Source of the DNA: RYN-230 sp963834515
Lineage (GTDB): Bacteria > Actinomycetota > Actinomycetes > Streptosporangiales > Streptosporangiaceae
NCBI GenBank assembly: GCA_963834515.1
Contig: CAWICB010000001.1
Span: 372,001-436,000 of the forward strand
DNA length: 64,000 bases
Direction: 5' to 3'
A program made the translations under genes and the position numbers. The notes under the pieces are model-generated. The model was not told where the DNA came from. It worked only from the letters and a program-made list of their open reading frames with translations, and made no database searches. This document shows positions 10,466 to 18,408 of this stretch, one piece after another (position 1 is the first letter of the stretch; every line of letters begins with the position of its first letter).

Positions 10466-11572
10466 ATGGGAACTTCCGCAAACGCCGGTGACGCGCGGAC
10501 CGGGCAGCGGCACACGCCGTACGTGCCTGAGCCGACCGGTCCGTGCCCGGTCGGTACCACGTCCTTGTGCCTGAAAGACGTCTCCCGTCCCGATCCCTGG
10601 GCCGCGGGGGTAAGCGCACGGGAGCTGATGGTCTCACTCTGGTATCCGGCGACGCCCTCGGACGGGCGCCGGGCCCGGTACATGACGCCGGCGGAGTCCG
10701 AACTCCAGCTCACCAGCAGGGGCCTCAGCGGCGTCCCGCGGGACGCGCTGAGTACGGTCCGGACCAACGCGGTCACCGACGCCACACCAGCGGGGCGTCA
10801 GCGCGCCCTCCCCCTCGTCGTGCTCTCACCTGGCTTCACCAACTCCCGCAGCGCGCTCACCGCGCTGGCCGAGGACCTGGCCAGCCACGGCTACGTCGTG
10901 ACCGGAATTGATCACACGTACGAGAGCTTCGCCACGGCCTTTCCCGACGGGCGGGTCACCACCTGCCTCGCCCGCCAGGCACGCCAGCGCAGCACAGGGT
11001 TCCAGGAGAAGATGGCAGCAGGCCGGGCAGCCGATGTCTCTTTCGTACTCGGCGAACTGACCGGTACGCACCGGGCATGGCCGGGCGCTGCGCTGATCGA
11101 CCCGTCCCGCATCGCGATGGCCGGCCACTCGGCCGGTGGCGCGGCCGTCATCGCCGCCATGCTGGCCGACTCCCGCATCCGCGCCGGCATCGACATGGAC
11201 GGCGCCACTGCCGCCCCGATCCCGGGCCACGGTCTGCCACGGCCGTTTCTGTTCCTGGGCAAGAAATCTAACTACACCCCGGGAAGCGGAGGCGCGGTGA
11301 CCACCTGGGAGCGCGACTGGAAACTGCTGACCGGGTGGAAGCGGTGGCTCCTGGTTGCCGGTGCCGTGCATGCCTCGTTCACCGACCTCGCGCTGCTGGC
11401 CGATCAGATCGGCATCGACATCGGCGCCGGCCTCCCCGGATCCCGGTCCCTGGACATCACCCGCGCCTACGTCCGGGCCTTCTTCGACCAGCACCTGCGT
11501 AGCACGCCGCAGGCCCTGCTGGACCAGCCGTCGCCACGCAACCCCGAGGTCACCTTCTGTTCCCCGGACTGA
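10466..11572 (+). CDS. Alpha/beta hydrolase, PAF-acetylhydrolase-like
   Basis: The core has the nucleophile elbow GHSAGG, a downstream GIDMDG segment carrying the candidate acid, and a late VHASF histidine, arranged as in platelet-activating-factor acetylhydrolase-like esterases. The N-terminal part (SLWYPATP) matches the same group. No secretion signal is obvious. The start is uncertain: ATG 10466, ATG 10454 and GTG 10430 are all in frame with weak ribosome sites, and I chose 10466 because conservation begins after it. A short reading frame at 10264-10491 was judged spurious. Confidence 0.8.
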   Translation: MGTSANAGDARTGQRHTPYVPEPTGPCPVGTTSLCLKDVSRPDPWAAGVSARELMVSLWYPATPSDGRRARYMTPAESELQLTSRGLSGVPRDALSTVRTNAVTDATPAGRQRALPLVVLSPGFTNSRSALTALAEDLASHGYVVTGIDHTYESFATAFPDGRVTTCLARQARQRSTGFQEKMAAGRAADVSFVLGELTGTHRAWPGAALIDPSRIAMAGHSAGGAAVIAAMLADSRIRAGIDMDGATAAPIPGHGLPRPFLFLGKKSNYTPGSGGAVTTWERDWKLLTGWKRWLLVAGAVHASFTDLALLADQIGIDIGAGLPGSRSLDITRAYVRAFFDQHLRSTPQALLDQPSPRNPEVTFCSPD

Positions 11573-11880
11573 GACTCGGGCTAGCTAGCGCAGCCAGGGC
11601 AGGAACCCGGCGCCGGGCTGTCCATAGCCGGCTCAGGCCCCATCTCGACCGCCTCCCATGCGGCGCGGTCCGCAGGCTGGCGATCCGCCGGGCGAAAATG
11701 AAAGACCAGTGCGGAACCATCAAGATCCGCAGGTCAAGACCGCCCGAGGCGACGGCGGGGGCCAGCCAGAGGCCAAGCCCGAAATGGGCGCGGCGAACCT
11801 CCCGATGCTGGCCAGCTCTGACTCCCAGCTGTATCTTGTCTTGTGGGGGCCTGGCCATGGCTATACGGGAGGACTCACCC
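11573..11880. other. Intergenic region, no gene recognised
   Basis: The stretch holds no reading frame I can support. Near its end GGGAGG (11867-11872) forms the ribosome site of the next gene. An antisense frame here is a composition artefact. Confidence 0.4.
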
Positions 11881-12309
11881 ATGAGCACATCGCCGCTTTC
11901 TCCACAGGAGATCCGCGCCGCTGCGGCGGCGCACAAGGAGCTTGGCCCCGAATACGGCGACGCAGTGATCGAGTCCTTCCTGGAGCGAGTCGACCAGGAA
12001 ATCACCGCACGTGTCAACGCACGCCTCGGACCTGTGCCCCGCGAGCAGCCTGTACAGTCAGCACAGTCGAATAGCCGCCGTACGCTACTAACTGGTGTTG
12101 CGATCGGCATCTTCGTCACCGGTGTGCCCTCCATGATGGTCGCGTCGAGCGCGGGTGGCGTCCTCGCCAAGGATCAGTCACAAGTTCTTCTCATCATCGC
12201 CGTCCTCTGGGCGATAGCGGTGGCCATAGCAGCTTCCGCGAGTCATGTCCGCCTTGAGTTGCGGCGCAAGGAACACGGCGTACGCCAAACCGGCCGCCAG
12301 GCCCCCTAG
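11881..12309 (+). CDS. Small membrane protein of actinobacteria, two TM helices
   Basis: A 142-residue protein. The N-terminal soluble part begins with SPQEIRAAAAAHKELGPEY and continues with a helix containing ESFLERVDQEITARVNARL. Two hydrophobic helices follow (about 72-95 and 101-121) and a basic tail ends the protein. I recognise this arrangement from uncharacterised actinobacterial integral membrane proteins but know no function. The ATG at 11881 has GGGAGG eight bases upstream; the longer in-frame reading from 11698 has no support. Confidence 0.8.
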   Translation: MSTSPLSPQEIRAAAAAHKELGPEYGDAVIESFLERVDQEITARVNARLGPVPREQPVQSAQSNSRRTLLTGVAIGIFVTGVPSMMVASSAGGVLAKDQSQVLLIIAVLWAIAVAIAASASHVRLELRRKEHGVRQTGRQAP

Positions 12310-12322
12310 CTAGGACCACCGT

Positions 12323-12368
12323 CTGCTCATCCAGCCCAAGCTGGGTAACCAAATGAGTGGATGAACAG
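12323..12368 (+). terminator. Candidate terminator hairpin after the small membrane gene
   Basis: CTGCTCATCCA (12323-12333) pairs with TGGATGAACAG (12358-12368) with one mismatch. A second short hairpin CCCA/TGGG sits inside the loop. There is no clear U-tract. Confidence 0.45.
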
Positions 12369-12897
12369 TCCGGCTATGTGGTCGGAATGATTGTTGGAAA
12401 TATCGAGCGGCAGCTCATGCCAGCCCAGACGGAACGCACGGAAAAACTCGATGGGTACAAGGGATGAAATTATTCGCTGCTTTCTTCCCTCAGCGCAAGC
12501 TCTCAGGCCTTCTCACTTACGCAGGGCATTATTCTGCGTTGGAGGAAGTTAGATGACTCCCGCCTCTACGCGCAGCTTTTAATGGGCTGTCTAGTAGGCA
12601 CGTTCTTGGCTGCAACCCACGAATCTCATACAGTGAGATGATCTCAACGAAACAGGTCCGGACTACCGGTCTTTATCTCTTTATCGGGCGTTGAATTAAA
12701 CCTGGGTCATGTCGCTGCCCGGTTACTTTGGGTGCTGGGTTCCGGGTTGGTCCCGACGGGCCCGTGGCGGTGGTGCCTGGGGGTGCAGGCGATCCGGACC
12801 GGCCTGGGCCGGCCTGGCTGGTTGGGTGGCGGAATCCGGGTGCCAGCCGCGCTGCCCAGCTTGGCGGGCTGGTTCAGGCTCTGGGACGGTGCGCTGG
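12369..12897. other. Gene-poor, AT-richer patch with operator-like repeats
   Basis: Up to about 12700 the composition is visibly less GC-rich than the rest of the window, and no coding pattern could be found on either strand. It contains a small hairpin ACGCAG/CTGCGT (12519-12539). Three alternating half-sites ATCTCA, TGAGAT and ATCTCA occur at 12623-12628, 12634-12639 and 12641-12646. From about 12700 it returns to GC-rich sequence preceding the hemerythrin stop. It may be the scar of a lost gene or element. Confidence 0.4.
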
Positions 12898-13596
12898 TCA
12901 GGCTGGCCGGGACGGGGATGCTGCGGCCGGCTGCGATGCGGAGTGAGTGAGCGCCTGGTCCAGGTGGCGGTAGCGGCGCCGGTTGAGCCAGTAGAGGAGG
13001 CGGGTGGGGGGAGCCGACCTGTACAGGGCTTTCTGCTGATCGGCGGTGGAGTGGGCGATGATCCATGGGATCATGAACTGTGCCTGCGGCCGGGGGGTTG
13101 CCTTGCGCGCCTTGGCCTCGAGTTTGTTGTATTCCGCGGCGGGCATTTCCGATTCGGTAAGGGGCAGCGCGGTTTCTTCCTCCAGGCTGAGGTGAGCGGC
13201 GAGCAGTTCCGCCATCACGGACAGGGCGCCGGCCGCCCGGGCGCGGTCAGCGGTGAAGCCGCCTGCGGGGTCGGCTAGCGCGGCCAGCGCGTCGCAGGCG
13301 GCGTGCAGAGCGGCGTCCAGCGCCTCATGCTGGCCGGCCAGCGCGTTCAGGTGCATCTTGTCGGCTCCGACCCGGGCCTGCAGGGCGGGGAAGAACAGTT
13401 CGTCCTCGTGGTCGTGATGCGTGGCGAGCTGGGCGCGGTATTGGTCGAAGAAGGCCCGGATGCCCGGTAGCCGGCCGGGCCGGTCACCGGGGTCGAGGGC
13501 GGTAACGGCGGCAGGCAGGCGTTGCGCGTCGGCCCGGAGCGACTGGTGAATCAGGTTGACCAGGGTAAGGTCGGGTTTCGACCGGTTGCCCCTCAC
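12898..13596 (-). CDS. Hemerythrin-like HHE domain protein
   Basis: A 232-residue protein with a four-helix HHE cation-binding pattern. The ligand-type residues are seen in LIHQSLRAD, THHDHEDELFFPAL, AGQHEALD and AHLSLEEETALPL. Such domains bind a di-iron centre and are linked to oxygen, NO or redox sensing and iron handling. The C-terminal 70 residues are basic and variable. The GTG at 13596 overlaps the stop of the upstream gene as GTGA, so translation is probably coupled. The pair is divergent from a TetR gene that may control it. Confidence 0.85.
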   Translation of the reverse strand: MRGNRSKPDLTLVNLIHQSLRADAQRLPAAVTALDPGDRPGRLPGIRAFFDQYRAQLATHHDHEDELFFPALQARVGADKMHLNALAGQHEALDAALHAACDALAALADPAGGFTADRARAAGALSVMAELLAAHLSLEEETALPLTESEMPAAEYNKLEAKARKATPRPQAQFMIPWIIAHSTADQQKALYRSAPPTRLLYWLNRRRYRHLDQALTHSASQPAAASPSRPA

Positions 13597-14297
13597 GGGA
13601 TCTGCCGCCCTCGCAGCAGCGAGACGCTGGCGGTGATGGCGAATACGACCCAGACGACGAACCCGGCGAGGCCGAGCGCGAGCCAGGGACCGCCATCGGC
13701 GAGGGCGACGGTGAACACGGCTGCGGTAAGCAGGCAGGCCGCTCCTGGCAGGGCAGCAATCGCGAGCCAGGTGGGGATGAGGGGAACTGATGCGGCCGCC
13801 CGGCTGAGTCCCAGGAGCGTGACCCCGATGGCTGCCAGGTCCAGGCCGAAGGCCGCCGCGTGCAGCGTCCAGAGCGCCTGGACGACGGCCGTGGAGGAAG
13901 CCAGCTGCGCCGCCCTCGCGGTCAGCACGATCTCGGTGATGGTCACGACGGCGAACAGGGCGGCGATGGTCGCCGCACCCAGTACTCCCACGCTTGCCCA
14001 CCAGCGGCTCTCCTCCTGCTGGGCCCTGGCCCGCACCCCGACCGCGAACGGGAAGAGGGCGAGCAGGCCGAGCGGGAACAGGCCGAGCGGCACGAGGGCG
14101 GCGGCGCGGTGGTCCAGGAAGTAGGCGCTGACCTGGGCAGGCGCGGCGTCAAAACCCGGAGCGCCGGCCCGGATGATGTTCTGCACGACCAGGATGGCCA
14201 CGAATACCAGGCCGCCTGTTCCCGCCAGGCGGTCGAGGGCGGCGGCCTGTGTGGCCTGGGTCCGGTTCTGGCTGCCGAGGACTGTCCTGACGCTCAT
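13593..14297 (-). CDS. DUF4386-like integral membrane protein
   Basis: A 234-residue protein with about six hydrophobic helices and few charges outside the ends. The layout (Arg/Gln-rich N-terminus, first TM around 28-45, long hydrophobic pairs thereafter) resembles DUF4386-type proteins of unknown function. The ATG at 14297 has GGGAGTAAGGC upstream, a good ribosome site. It is the first gene of a two-gene operon with the hemerythrin protein (4-bp GTGA overlap). Confidence 0.75.
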   Translation of the reverse strand: MSVRTVLGSQNRTQATQAAALDRLAGTGGLVFVAILVVQNIIRAGAPGFDAAPAQVSAYFLDHRAAALVPLGLFPLGLLALFPFAVGVRARAQQEESRWWASVGVLGAATIAALFAVVTITEIVLTARAAQLASSTAVVQALWTLHAAAFGLDLAAIGVTLLGLSRAAASVPLIPTWLAIAALPGAACLLTAAVFTVALADGGPWLALGLAGFVVWVVFAITASVSLLRGRQIP

Positions 14298-14386
14298 GCC
14301 TTACTCCCTGCTAGAATAGAAGCCCACTGACTAGAATCATCATCTACTGAAGATAGTGTCATTGAAATGACCAGAGTGTCAATCAG
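14298..14386. promoter_or_regulatory. Shared control region between the DUF4386/hemerythrin operon and tetR
   Basis: A perfect inverted repeat GTCATT-GA-AATGAC lies at 14358-14371. Two direct CTAGAAT copies sit at 14311-14317 and 14331-14337, exactly 20 bp apart. On the minus strand TTGACA is present at 14382-14377. The palindrome is the best candidate operator for the adjacent TetR protein, whose start is 16 bp away. Confidence 0.55.
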
Positions 14387-15004
14387 ATGAGCGGGAGACG
14401 CCCCACCAGGCGCGAGGTGGCCGCGGCAGAGACCCGCCGCGAGATCTTGCGGGCTGCCCGGCAGCTGTTCGCCGAGCACGGCTACGCCGCCACGTCCCTG
14501 CAGCAGATCGCCGAGGAGTCAGGCGTGGCGGTGCAGACCATCTACTCCAGCGTCGGCTCCAAGGCCGCGCTGGTCCTGGCCCTCAACGACCTCATCGATG
14601 AGGAGGCCGGCGTGGCGCAGCTCGCCGCCGACGTCTTCGCGGAAACCGACCCGCCCCGGCTGATCGCCAACGGAATCCATCTCACCCGCCAGCTGAACGA
14701 ACGCTGCGGGGATCTCATCCAGGTGCTGATCTCGGCCGAGCTCGCCGAACCAGGTGCCGCTACCGCGGTCGCCGACGGGATGCGCCGGCACGAGCTCGGC
14801 GCCAGCGCAATCGTCCAGCGCCTGCAGGCACTTAGCGCCTTGCGGACCGGCACCACGCCGGAACAGGCCGCCGCCGTGTTCTCCATGATGACGTCGCCGG
14901 CCAGCTGGCGGCAGCTCACCCAGCGCGCCGGCTGGACCTTCGACGAGAGCGAGGCGTGGCTCACCGCATCCCTCGCCCAGCTTCTGCTGAAGCCCGGCCC
15001 CTGA
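14387..15004 (+). CDS. TetR family transcriptional regulator
   Basis: A 205-residue repressor-type protein. The N-terminal helix-turn-helix reads ILRAARQLFAEHGYAATSLQQIAEESGVAVQTIYSSV when its pieces are joined, the classical TetR_N pattern. The C-terminal ligand domain is not assignable. It is divergent from the DUF4386/hemerythrin operon across an 89-bp region containing a clean palindrome, so autoregulation plus control of that operon is the simplest reading. The ATG at 14387 has no strong Shine-Dalgarno. Confidence 0.88.
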   Translation: MSGRRPTRREVAAAETRREILRAARQLFAEHGYAATSLQQIAEESGVAVQTIYSSVGSKAALVLALNDLIDEEAGVAQLAADVFAETDPPRLIANGIHLTRQLNERCGDLIQVLISAELAEPGAATAVADGMRRHELGASAIVQRLQALSALRTGTTPEQAAAVFSMMTSPASWRQLTQRAGWTFDESEAWLTASLAQLLLKPGP

Positions 15005-15016
15005 CGGGGTCTGATC

Positions 15017-15637
15017 GTGGTGCCGCGTCCGGCCGGTCTTGCCCGTCCGGTGCTCGCCGGCCAGGCACCGGATCTGAGCCAAGCGCTGACCCGGGCCAGG
15101 GCCGAGGGCTTTCCGCACGTGATCCTGGACGGCACGGTCATCCCAGCAGACCGGTGCCGGGAGAAGACTCTCGGCGTCCAGGGCGAGCTCATCGACATGT
15201 GGTACTCCGGTAAGGCCCACTCCCACGGAGGCAACATCCAGGCGGTCATTGCTCCGGACGGGTTTCCGCTGTGGGTCTCCGGGGTGGAGCCGGGATCCGT
15301 GCACGAACTCACCGCCGCCCGCGTCCACGCACTTCCGGCGCTTTATCCTGCCGCGGCATCGGGACTGCCCGCCCTGGCTGACCCCGGATACGAAGGCGCC
15401 GGCATCGGCATCCAGATTCCGGTCAAGCAGCCACCCAGCGGGCGATAACTCGATATCAGTACCCGCACCCGTAACGCGTTGCCCCGTTCGCGGCGCTGCC
15501 TGGGCGAACGCGGGTTTGCTCTGCTCACCGGCCGCTGGCGCACCCTCCAGCACGTCACCGCCAGCCCCGGCAAGATCGGCGACATCGCCCGTGCCGCCCT
15601 CGTCCCAACCCATTTCGAGCATGGCTACATAAAATGA
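15017..15637 (+). pseudogene. Truncated IS5-family transposase remnant with internal stop
   Basis: Only the DDE catalytic half remains: ILDGTVI (first Asp), LADPGYEG (second Asp) and CLGERGF (Glu region), ending HFEHGYIK. The N-terminal DNA-binding part is missing. An in-frame TAA at 15446-15448 sits where a Glu codon would be expected (GR-stop-LDISTRTRN), and the same frame continues to the TGA at 15635-15637. A single nonsense substitution therefore explains the break. The element abuts the tetR stop codon; the sequence CTGAGATTACCTCAG after the end may be part of its right terminus. Confidence 0.8.
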
Positions 15638-15764
15638 AATCGCTGAGATTACCTCAGTGTTCTGGCACCGCCCCTGACCTAGGATCTTCAGAGTCGAGCA
15701 CGGAGTACTGACCGAAGCCTGGTCCCGCCACCGTGTTGCCGGTGGTGCGGCTTAGCCTGGCCGT

Positions 15765-16103
15765 GTGACAGCCGAGCTCGGGGCTCCAGAGGAGCGCTTC
15801 GAGGATCTGGTCGGTGGGCTGCTCGGGTACCCGGGCGTGACCCCGCCCAGCGGGGGGAGCGGCTTCGGCCGCAGTGCGCTGCGCTGGGAGAAGAAGATCT
15901 TCGCGATGCTGGTCCGCGGCCGGCTGGTCGTGAAGCTCCCGGCGGCCCGGGTCGACGCACTGGTCGCCGACGGCGACGGGGTGCGGTTCGACGCCAACAA
16001 GGGCACTCCGATGAAGGAGTGGTTCAGCCTGGACCCGGAATCCGGGCTGCCCTGGCTCCCGCTGGCCCGGGAAGCGCTGGAATTTGCCCGGGCCCGCCGC
16101 TGA
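15765..16103 (+). CDS. TfoX N-terminal/MmcQ-YjbR-like protein
   Basis: A 112-residue protein. Its central segment, with WEKKIFAMLVRGRLVVKLP and the later KGTPMKEWFSL, matches the small TfoX_N/YjbR-like fold found in many actinobacteria. That fold has no assigned enzymatic role. The start is a GTG at 15765. It lies between the IS remnant and the DUF2071 gene and is not obviously part of an operon. Confidence 0.8.
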   Translation: MTAELGAPEERFEDLVGGLLGYPGVTPPSGGSGFGRSALRWEKKIFAMLVRGRLVVKLPAARVDALVADGDGVRFDANKGTPMKEWFSLDPESGLPWLPLAREALEFARARR

Positions 16104-16298
16104 GCTGTCCATCCGAGGGGTCCCAGTCGTCCCTGCCGGGAGCGCCGCGTTGCGCCGGTCCTCGGGCCACTTGGACCGGTACCTGGTCGAGGCCGCGATC
16201 GCGGCGTGCCATGCGCTCGCCCTCGTACGCCGAGACCGACTGGGATGCGGCGCCGGTCTCCGGCGCGGGATGTGCGGGCGGCGCGGGATGATGAGAAC

Positions 16299-17057
16299 GT
16301 GCCATCGGCAGATGCGGCTACGGGCGAGGACGCCGCGCTGTCCCCGGTGTGCCCGTTCACCGTGGACCGGCCGGTCATGCGGCAGGGCTGGGAGCGGCTC
16401 ACCTTCCTGCACTGGGCCTACGAGCCCGCCGCGGTGCAGCGCCTGCTGCCCAGCGGCCTGCAAGCGGACCTGTTCGACGGCGCGGCCTGGATCGGTCTGG
16501 TCCCGTTCTTCATGCGGGTCCGCACCGGAGCCGGGCATGGCGCACCGTGGGTGTCCAACTTCTGCGAGACCAACGTGCGCACGTACGTCCGGGACCACGA
16601 AGGGCGGGCCGGAATCTGGTTCCTGTCCCTGGACGCGGCCCGGGCCGGGGCGGTCGCGGTGGCCCGGGCCGGCTACCGGCTGCCCTACTTCTGGTCCGCG
16701 ATGCGGCTGGCCAGGGACGGCCGCGACGTGTCATACCACTGCCGCCGGCGGCTGCCCGGCCCGCGGGACGCCCACAGCGACGTGCGGGTCCGCATCGGTG
16801 CCGCCTACCAGCCCGCCGAACTCGGCGACCGGGACCACTTCCTGACCGCCCGGTGGGTGCTGTTCAGCGTGGCCGGCCGCCGCCGGTTCTTCGCCCGGGC
16901 CGAGCACCGGCCCTGGCCGCTGTACCGGGCCCAGGCGCTGTCGGTCCGGGACAGCCTGGTCACCGCGGCCGGGCTGCCCGCGCCGCGGGGCGAGCCGCTG
17001 GTGCACTACTCACCTGGCGTCGACGTCCGGATCGGCCTGCCCGAGCGCTACGGCTAG
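16299..17057 (+). CDS. DUF2071 (YqjF-like) protein
   Basis: A 252-residue protein with the DUF2071 pattern: a WERLTFLHW start, LPSGLQADLFDG, WIGLVPFFM, NVRTYV, GIWFLSLDA, and a C-terminal YSPGVDVRIGLPE. The family is of unknown function with an acetoacetate-decarboxylase-like fold. The GTG at 16299 was chosen because the domain starts about 15 residues later; in-frame codons upstream are unlikely. A strong palindrome follows 27 bp after the stop. Confidence 0.82.
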   Translation: MPSADAATGEDAALSPVCPFTVDRPVMRQGWERLTFLHWAYEPAAVQRLLPSGLQADLFDGAAWIGLVPFFMRVRTGAGHGAPWVSNFCETNVRTYVRDHEGRAGIWFLSLDAARAGAVAVARAGYRLPYFWSAMRLARDGRDVSYHCRRRLPGPRDAHSDVRVRIGAAYQPAELGDRDHFLTARWVLFSVAGRRRFFARAEHRPWPLYRAQALSVRDSLVTAAGLPAPRGEPLVHYSPGVDVRIGLPERYG

Positions 17058-17083
17058 CGCTGCGGCGGGCGGGAGCACGTCAG

Positions 17084-17125
17084 CGCGGTGCATTTGTGGT
17101 CACTGGTGACCACAAATGCACCGCG
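17084..17125. terminator. Near-perfect 42-nt palindrome between convergent genes
   Basis: Arms of 20 nt (17084-17103 and 17106-17125) are perfectly inverted around the dinucleotide TG, with the inner part GTGGTCAC/GTGACCAC. There is no T-run. Its place between the converging DUF2071 and DUF427 genes suits a bidirectional terminator. Fifteen bases starting at 17078 recur at 36562 in another palindrome, so it may be a mobile repeat family rather than a plain terminator. Confidence 0.7.
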
Positions 17126-17153
17126 TTCCGGGCGCCGGGCCTGGCGGGACACG

Positions 17154-17513
17154 TCAGCGCGGTTCGCCGTCCACGGTCAGCTGGACCCGGTCCGGGTAGA
17201 AGCACATCAGCCCGGCGATCTCCGCCGCCTGCGGGATCGGCGACTCGTAGCTCCACACCAGGTCGTCGTGCTGCTCGCCGCCGACGTCGGCCGACCAGTA
17301 GGACGCCTCGCCCTTGAACGGGCAGGTGGTGTGGCTGTCGGTCGGCCGCAGCAGGTCGGTGCGCACGTCCTCGCGCGGCAGGTAGTACCGGGTCGGCAGG
17401 CCGGTCTCGTCCAGCAGCACCGGCCGGGCCGACTCGGCCAGCTTGGTGCCGTCCAGCGTGACCACGACGTGCGCGTGGCCCTGGGTCGTAGTGATCGTGT
17501 GCCCTTTAGCCAT
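17154..17513 (-). CDS. DUF427 domain protein
   Basis: A 119-residue protein spanning one DUF427 domain. It shows the conserved RYYLPREDV, the TCPFKGEASYW segment and the C-terminal FYPDRV. The fold is a small beta-tent structure of unknown function. The ATG at 17513 follows a ribosome site (GGGGAG) that is embedded in a perfect 8-bp hairpin, so translation may be modulated. Confidence 0.88.
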   Translation of the reverse strand: MAKGHTITTTQGHAHVVVTLDGTKLAESARPVLLDETGLPTRYYLPREDVRTDLLRPTDSHTTCPFKGEASYWSADVGGEQHDDLVWSYESPIPQAAEIAGLMCFYPDRVQLTVDGEPR

Positions 17514-17514
17514 A

Positions 17515-17532
17515 CCGGGGAGAACTCCCCGG
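17515..17532 (-). promoter_or_regulatory. Palindrome enclosing the DUF427 ribosome-binding site
   Basis: CCGGGGAG (17515-17522) and CTCCCCGG (17525-17532) are perfectly inverted with a two-base spacer, starting two bases from the ATG. On the minus strand the Shine-Dalgarno GGGGAG would be buried in this stem, or the site could be an operator. Confidence 0.45.
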
Positions 17533-17559
17533 CCGCGGCGATGATTCCGCGCCGCGGCC
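17531..17559 (-). terminator. GC-rich hairpin downstream of the metallophosphoesterase gene
   Basis: GGCCGCGGCG (17531-17540) pairs perfectly with CGCCGCGGCC (17550-17559) around a nine-base loop. It lies about 75 bp after the metallophosphoesterase stop on the minus strand, just before the DUF427 start. No U-tract is present. Confidence 0.4.
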
Positions 17560-17634
17560 CCAGCCGGGCACCAGCCCGGTCCAGCACTGGCCCCAGCTCA
17601 GCACCCCGGCCCCAGCCGGGCACCGGCCTCCTGG

Positions 17635-18408
17635 TCAGTGCCGGGCCGCGGCCTGCTGCCGGGCTGTTTCGCTGAACGCGGCCAGTGCGTCGGCGTCGCT
17701 GGCGCTGGACCGCACGTTGCCGGCCAGGAAGCCGATGTCTGGCAGGTCGGCGGCGGCGGCCTCCAGCGCGGCCGCGGCTGCCTCGGTGTCGTACAGCGTC
17801 CGGCGCAGCACCACGTCCGGGCCGAGCAGGGCCCAGCTCGCGCCCGGGTGGCCGTAGCCGAGCCCGACCGAGCCGGGGTTGACGACCCGCCGCCCGGCGG
17901 CCAGCCGGTCGAATGGCATGTGTGTGTGCCCGACCACCACGGTCTGCTCGGACACCGCGGCGAACGCTGCCTGGTAGTGCCCGACCGGGCTGTCTACCAG
18001 GATGAACTCGTTGTCGTCCCGGGCCGTGCCATGGCAGAACGCCACCGCACCCAGCCCGTCGATGTCGAGCGAGACGGTCAGTGGCAGGCCGGCCAGCAGA
18101 TCCCGCCCGGACCGGGTGATCCGCGCCGCGCACCACGCGTAGTACTCGGCGGAGGCGTTCGTGGCCAGGCCGCTGGGCTGGAACGTGCCGTCGAACGCCT
18201 CGGCCAGCGACCGGTCGCTGTTGCCGCGCACCCAGACCGCCCGGTCGCCCAGGCCGGCCAGCCGGTCCAGGGTCTGCCCGGGCATCGGGCCGTCGGCGAG
18301 GTCGCCGTCCAGCACCACGGCGTCCACCCCGGCCGCCTCGACGTCGCGCAGTACCGCGTCCAGCGCGGGCAGGTTGCCGTGGATGTCAGCCAGTACCGCG
18401 ACCCGCAT
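17635..18408 (-). CDS. Calcineurin-like metallophosphoesterase (YfcE/MJ0936-type)
   Basis: A 257-residue predicted phosphodiesterase/phosphatase. The dimetal motifs are in order: DIHGN near residue 8, GDLADG, GNSD, a lone H in FCHG, and GHTHMP. The ATG at 18408 has GGGAG nine bases upstream and the first motif follows within ten residues, which fixes the start; the longer frame reaching 18942 is not real. It overlaps the end of the MmyB-type regulator gene by 23 bp, so the two are probably one transcript. Confidence 0.9.
   Translation of the reverse strand: MRVAVLADIHGNLPALDAVLRDVEAAGVDAVVLDGDLADGPMPGQTLDRLAGLGDRAVWVRGNSDRSLAEAFDGTFQPSGLATNASAEYYAWCAARITRSGRDLLAGLPLTVSLDIDGLGAVAFCHGTARDDNEFILVDSPVGHYQAAFAAVSEQTVVVGHTHMPFDRLAAGRRVVNPGSVGLGYGHPGASWALLGPDVVLRRTLYDTEAAAAALEAAAADLPDIGFLAGNVRSSASDADALAAFSETARQQAAARH

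Noticed and set aside
10264..10491. 75-codon frame between the aldo/keto reductase and the hydrolase
   Set aside because: No ribosome site, no family resemblance, and it overlaps the likely promoter region of the divergent genes.
11550..12170. 206-codon minus-strand frame around the small membrane gene
   Set aside because: The plus-strand gene has a good ribosome site, a conserved N-terminus and TM helices; the minus frame has none of these.
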